A DNA stretch of 64,000 nt from Gamarada debralockiae (lineage: Eukaryota > Ascomycota > Leotiomycetes > Helotiales > Hyphodiscaceae): NCBI GenBank assembly GCA_002803225.1, contig NXFV01000916.1, positions 1 through 64,000 on the forward strand, read 5' to 3'. Made by a program: the position numbers and the translations under genes. The notes beneath the pieces are model-generated. The model was not told the origin of the DNA and made no database searches. It saw only the letters and a program-made list of their open reading frames with translations. Below, piece after piece: positions 59,380 through 64,000 of the stretch; the first letter of the stretch is position 1, and each line of letters begins with the position of its first letter.

Positions 59380-59915
59380 CACAGCACCCATCTGGTGGAG
59401 CTATCAATTTTGATCCTGTGTATCATCTCATCCGTCTTCTGCAATTATATCTGGCGGCATAGGATAGGTTATCATCGTCCGTTAGTTGGAGAAGCGATAC
59501 CAGTAGACAAGATATCTCTAATCGAAGAGTTGAAACTTGTTACTTCCGCTCGACAAATCTTCAAGAAAGTGCCTTGAGAGTTGCTCTCTAAACTCGTCTC
59601 AAACCCGGGATCAATCGCCTCCGTTATCGAGTTTACATAAAGAACGATCTTTTCGAGGACTTCTGTATTCGTCTCTTTCAGGATACGTATCTGTCTATGT
59701 CACTTTTCGGTCCTTCAAACGAAGACCTGACAATCGATCCGCAGAATCTCTTAACAGCCGATAAACAGTTCCTTCCTCGTCTTTTCGAAATTGCACAGAG
59801 GTCTGTCAGCGAGATGGGACTGACACGTTTTCAATATCGAGAAAGTTATCTACTAGAAACCCTTGGGTGTTATTTGTGTACTCTAGGAGCCGAAACAACA
59901 TCTGAGAAGTGTTGA
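59380..59915 (+). pseudogene. Decayed copy A of an unnamed tandem membrane-protein family
   Basis: In shifting frames: LILCIISSVFCNYIWRHRIG (membrane end), then KISLIEELKLVTSARQI, then LSKLVSNPGSIASVIEF, a stop, KNDLFEDFCIRLFQDTYLS, MSLFGPSNEDLTIDPQNL, and ADKQFLPRLFEIAQRSVSEM, GLTRFQYRESYLLETLGCYL. Each block aligns with one in the copy at 60315-61130. The family is not one I can name; it has one or more N-terminal membrane segments and a helical cytosolic part of about 120 residues. Confidence 0.6.
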
Positions 59916-60314
59916 GATTTTGTATAACGTTTCCTGTTAATTCTTTGCGGTCTGCTGACTTGTTTAATCATATTGGAATTTACTAGAAAATGCTACCTAT
60001 CCTTCCAAGCCACTCTGTTACAGATTATAACTATCAATTACATCGTGTACTTAATCAGTCGATTCTAGAGGATTATCTCTTTGTACTTATTATCATTCAT
60101 TTTATTGCCAGCATACCAATAGACATTAATTGGGCAAAGCCCATCGCCTCTACAGCGAACAATTACCGACCACTTTCCACCTTCATCGTCTCCTCCGCGC
60201 CTCCTCCCTTATCCTGCACCCACTCGTTGAGCTGGCCATGTTCGCTCCTCTTATCCTTGGACTCGTCGGGCTCCGGGGGCTCGAACTCCGTCTCCTCTGT
60301 TTAGGAATATACTC
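59916..60314. other. Spacer between tandem copies
   Basis: A frame reading LVELAMFAPLILGLVGL near 60218-60270 may be the decayed N-terminus of copy B; nothing else is recognisable. Confidence 0.4.
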
Positions 60315-61130
60315 ATGGGACTCGGAGCTATAGTGGTAGGCGTTGGAACATATATGGCGATCAGCGGCACAAATCCTCAGATATACGCCGCAAGCAATCT
60401 CTTATCTGGATATATCAGAAATGCTCCAGCCGTGTTCTATGGACTGGCCAATAACGCTTGGTCTCTCTTCGTGTAGAGAAGAGAGTATCGACACACTATC
60501 GCAGGAGTAAAGGAGCTGGAGGTGGATGACGTTAAACGAATGCTAAAACGCCACGCCAACATAGTCAAGGTGCATGCTGGGATGAAAGGGGTGACGGGTT
60601 TCGTCGCAGGTGCCGGGTTACTCATCTCCGCGTCCGCGACCATGTGGTGGGGCTATGTAATTTTGGCTCTATGCATTATCTCTATTTATTATAGCTATAT
60701 CTGGCGACGGAGGATAGGGCAAAACCGTCTCTCAGTTCGATAAATGCCAGTAATGAACAAGCCTCTCTAGTCCAAGAACTACAATTGGTGGCTGTTGCTC
60801 AGCAAGTCCCTTTGAGGGCAACTTCAGCGTCGCTCTCTCAACTCGTCTTAGACCCAGAATCAGTTGCCTTAGCCATCGAATTCATCGTGAAGAACAGGCT
60901 TTTTCAGAACTTCTACACTTATCTCCTTGAAGATACACAATTGGTTTTAGTGCTCTTTGGTAATACAGATGAAGTACTAGTAGTTGATTCACGACATATC
61001 TCGACAACTGATACGTTCTATAGCCGCCGTCTTCTGGAAATGCACAGGCTTGCATCAGTGAGATAGGCCCGGTGGGCTTTCAAGATAGGGAAAGATTTCT
61101 ACTAGAAACTCTAGGATAGTTTTGTGCACT
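60315..61130 (+). pseudogene. Decayed copy B of an unnamed tandem membrane-protein family
   Basis: From ATG 60315: GLGAIVVGVGTYMAISGTNP, AASNLLSGYIRNAPAVFYGL, a TAG at 60474-60476, then RREYRHTIAGVKELEVDDVK, HAGMKGVTGFVAGAGLLISA and VILALCIISIYYSYIWRRRI, a frame change near 60743, then ASLVQELQLVAVAQQVPLRA, LSQLVLDPESVALAIEFIVK, LFQNFYTYLLEDTQL, and a last piece FQDRERFLLETLG in another frame. It is more complete than copy A, with two hydrophobic regions (residues 1-20 and ~95-135). Only about three lesions disable it, so an intact relative may still exist elsewhere in the genome. Confidence 0.65.
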
Positions 61131-62031
61131 TTAGATATCACTTCAAAGTCCAGAACAAAACCTTGAGCTGTCTTCAATAAGTGTCTTATGAATGTAAAAC
61201 TAGTCTTTTGTTTCTTATATCTCTTGGATCGTGACTTCTTTCTTATAAGATAAGATGAGACGAAGGATAACGCCAGTGAAAGTCAAAGTAGTCGTTTCCT
61301 GTCGGCAAATTTGGCTTGTATTTCTTGTAGACGCCTCACTAAGTCTAAACTCACCGGTGGATAACCCAAGTGATTGACCTGCACTGCGTTACTGCCTCTG
61401 AGCAGCACCTTGTTCGATTTTCATCTCAAAAGATAGCCTATGGAAGCCGCAGACTTCCAAGGCCATCGGATGTGACCTTCTAGGACCAGCTAAAGGCTTC
61501 AGGGTGAAACCCGAGTTTGGTACTCTATTATAAATGGTGCTTAATGATTTTTAGTACAATATAATTTTTAGTGCTCTATTTTAGGTAGTATGAGGGTTGG
61601 AGGCGTATTATTGCTTCTGAATACAAGACATAGCGCGAGGAATCCAAAGGAGAGAAAGATTCCTCGCGTTTTGAAGAATTTACCCGTGATCACATTATAT
61701 CCGAAACATGTTGTCCCGTGACATACAGTACAAGAATATTTTCAGTACAATCTAGCCATTACAGGAACTGGGGCCAAGGCCGAACTCGATCTTGAGCGTG
61801 TCCCCCTACGACTGGGAGAAGGATTCGGAGCAGGGCGTGCACCCGCGAATGGCTGAAAATGGTAAAGCTGTATATACAATGATACTATAGAACAAATGAA
61901 CGAGTGACCAGGGAATGATTATCAATCTATTTTCTCGTAGCGGTCCAATAGCTCCTCAAATGAACCTCTTATCACCTCGCAGTACCTAGTTTATTTCTAA
62001 CTTCCATCGTTCCAATGTCCAGGAGGAGCGT
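61131..62031. other. Non-coding stretch at 3' side of NRAMP gene
   Basis: No gene supported. 61500-61600 is AT-rich with repeated TTTTTAGTACAATATAAT / TTTTTAGTGCTCTATTTTAG words. Confidence 0.4.
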
Positions 62032-64000
62032 CTAGTGGCCTAGCCCAAGGAGAACCAGGTTGGCAACATTCATGGCGGCGACAATGAGCCAAAGTAGAAT
62101 CGCTGAGGCTGTCACCGCCCAGTGATTGCGCATCTTCACGCCCTCATCAGCTGGTTGCTCTGCTTCCAGAAGCCTTTCCAACTGTTCATCCGCATCATCC
62201 TCCGCTATAGCAGCACTTCTCTTGCCGTTGACCGTCATGTACTTGTTTCTGCACGTGAAGTAGATGAGTGGTGCTGAGATAAAAGGCAGTGCAACGGAGA
62301 GCGCAACCTGGGATCCGTTGAGAGCGGCGTCAAGGCCATCTTTGCCAACAGCCCCGGCGATAACGATGGAAGGCATGATAGCAATACTGCGGGTAATCAA
62401 TCGCCGGAGCCAGGGTGCTACAGTCCAGTTGAGCGCTCCTTCGCTAACCATCTGCCCGGCGATCGTGCCTACGATACCCGCTGACACTCCAGAGAGAAGC
62501 AGGGCTAGAGCAAATATTGTGCCAGCAGCAGGTCCAATGGAGGAGGAAAGTAGGTCGTGAATTGAGAAGAGTGAAGCGTCTTGAGCTTCGCCAATGCCGT
62601 ACAGGGAGGCGCCAGCAACGATGAGGATGGCCGAGTTGACGAAGACAGCAAAGGTCATCAGGGAAATTCCGAGCTCGATGATAGAGTATTTCATACAATG
62701 TTTGATAGCAGCTAGAGAGGGTTGATAGAAAGGCTTCTTTGTTGAGTGGGAGCTTTGTGGGGCTTGGGAAGCTGTTGACGTATGAGGGACATAGTGCCCA
62801 TGATTTTTGTCATACTCGATAAGGCGAGGCTGGACAATACCCGATCCTAGATACAAACTGTGCGGCATGACAGTTGCACCGAGGATACCGCAAGCTTGAT
62901 AGAGTCTAGTAAAATGGTAAGCTTGCAGGATCACGCGTGTTTGGGAATTACATACCCATTGGACTCGACGATGGTAGACGAAGGGAGGTAGCCCCGGAAT
63001 ATCTCCCCCGCGGATACGTTCTTGATCATAGAAAGTTGAATACAGAAACAGATGACAACGCCGAGGACTAAAGCCGCAACAAAGAACTCGAATGCCCGAA
63101 CACCCTTCATCGTTCCATTTGGACGGTAAAATATGAGGATCAGGAAAACGTCGAGAATCGAGATGGCACAGCCAGCAACTAGGGGTATCTGTGGAATGAG
63201 AACATTGATGGCAATCGCTGTGTCAATAACCTGGGTTCGCGTCAGTTGAGAGCCTTGGCTGGCTACTTAAATGTTTCAAAGACCGCCATGATTGTCTCAA
63301 GGCTATTATGCTTAATCATAAAATGGATGCGCAGCAGCCGTACCTCAGCAATGTCTGTAGCGATAATCTTGATCAGACAAGTTAGCTAAGGTCATGGCAG
63401 GAACGGTTTTGGTACGAACTGCGCCTTCAGCCATGAGGTAAAGGAAAGCGTTGAGCCATCTGGGAAGGTGAGCACGACACATCTGAGCAAGGTCCATTCC
63501 GGTAATGGTTCCTAATTTGATGCATAGGGACTGCAGATAGATGGCAATGATGTTAGATAATAGAACAATGAATAGAAGCTTGAACTGGTAGCTGGCGCCA
63601 GCGGCGACATCGGTAGAGTAGTTACCCGGGTCGATGTACGCAACCGATATCTGCAGAAGGTCAGCGAGTCCATGCCATAACCCATGTCACAGATATCCTA
63701 CCATGAATCCGGGCCCGATGAATTGACTATAGGTTCTCATCCATTTCTGAGCCTTCTGGAGAAAGCTGGAAGCGCGAGTAGGGGAACTGGGAAGCTCGGC
63801 AAGGGAGTCGACCTGTGAGGTAGTCTCTACGCCCATCCACGAGGCATTTTGCCCATGAAAGGGCTCGGTTTCGTGGGCTTCATGCATAGTATGATCGCCA
63901 CTTGGGCCAGCAGGATCTAATCTGCGCAGGATGCGCGAGTTCGTCCGGCCATTGAAGTCCTCTCGGGTGGCACCTTCGAGGGGATTGGGGTTCTGGTTCC
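62032..64000 (-). CDS. NRAMP-family divalent metal transporter (5' end outside window)
   Basis: Exons >64000-63702, 63650-63420, 63367-63344 (24 nt), 63230-62956 and 62905-62032 join in phase; the frame is still open at the window edge, so the start lies beyond it. A polar N-terminal region (NPLEGATREDFNGRTNSRIL) precedes the first helix: YSQFIGPGFM then ISVAYIDPGNYSTDVAAGAS, with the metal-binding DPGN. The transport signature and later helices follow, including LYQACGILGATVMPHSLYLG (metal-site MPH in TM6), GISLMTFAVFVNSAILIVAG, LLLSGVSAGIVGTIAGQMVS and a hydrophobic C-terminus. NRAMP (Smf-type) proteins move Mn2+/Fe2+ into the cytosol with protons. The 24-nt exon encodes IIATDIAE, part of a conserved helix. 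Borders include GTTCGT..ATCAAG, a weak pair. Confidence 0.93.

Noticed and set aside
59380..61130. One single gene with introns instead of two tandem copies
   Set aside because: The same blocks (YIWRxRIG, ELxLV, LSxLVxxPxS, RxxLLETLG) occur twice in the same order, so two copies are required.
1..64000. tRNA or rRNA genes
   Set aside because: I scanned by eye for T-arm (GGTTCGAATCC-like) boxes with a matching acceptor stem and found none; a tRNA scan program would be needed to exclude one fully.

Overview
This window is nuclear DNA from a filamentous ascomycete (Pezizomycotina). Genes are split by short introns of about 45-145 nt with GT..AG (twice GC..AG) borders and CTRAC-type branch sites. 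The gene families are typical of this group: HET domain, Zn2Cys6 regulators, Pth11/rhodopsin-like membrane proteins, eqolisin glutamic peptidase, ascomycete laccase and GH78 rhamnosidase. Secreted-protein resemblances lean towards Leotiomycetes, but the sequence alone does not settle the class. Genes are spaced widely, many neighbours are broken, and a non-LTR retrotransposon carries C-to-T/G-to-A type stop codons as expected from RIP. I read it as a slowly decaying accessory or subtelomere-like region rather than a dense core region.

Layout. 1.4-4.1 kb: large membrane protein of unknown function. 6.5-10.6 kb: cupin protein, a frameshifted amino-acid permease and an intact secreted G1 glutamic peptidase. 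12.7-17.2 kb: remains of what looks like a small catabolic cluster (dead Zn2Cys6 regulator, dead fumarylacetoacetate-hydrolase-like enzyme, and a HAD hydrolase whose start codon seems lost). 17.4-20.1 kb: 833-residue Ser/Thr kinase-like protein with DFE in place of DFG. 21.6 kb: possible tiny gene. 22.8-28.5 kb: truncated GT2 glycosyltransferase, PQ-loop membrane protein, HET-domain protein containing two near-identical introns, and a twin-CX9C protein. 29-33 kb: NAD(P)-binding protein, LINE scrap, dead membrane protein and an intact cinnamoyl-CoA-reductase-like enzyme.

33-44.8 kb is poor in genes: a perfect 38-bp inverted repeat, an unrecognised two-exon frame, an AT-rich block, one intact rhodopsin-like membrane protein and three pseudogenes. 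44.8-48.6 kb holds a small secreted protein and an intact laccase whose upstream region contains three copies (two direct, one inverted) of a 75-85 bp repeat. 49-51.5 kb is a RIP-degraded LINE. 51.7-59.1 kb carries an intact Zn2Cys6 regulator (zinc cluster split by a GC-AG intron), an intact GH78 alpha-L-rhamnosidase-like enzyme and an intact short-chain dehydrogenase. 59.4-61.1 kb has two decayed tandem copies of an unnamed membrane-protein family. 62-64 kb is the 3' part of an NRAMP metal transporter running off the window.

Working together: the peptidase (with the dead permease), laccase and rhamnosidase suggest a plant-debris or plant-associated lifestyle. I see no polyketide synthase, NRPS or terpene-synthase core gene, so no biosynthetic cluster is claimed. 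Exon models were built by hand from reading frame, splice signals and phase; all intact multi-exon models close without stops and with consistent phase.
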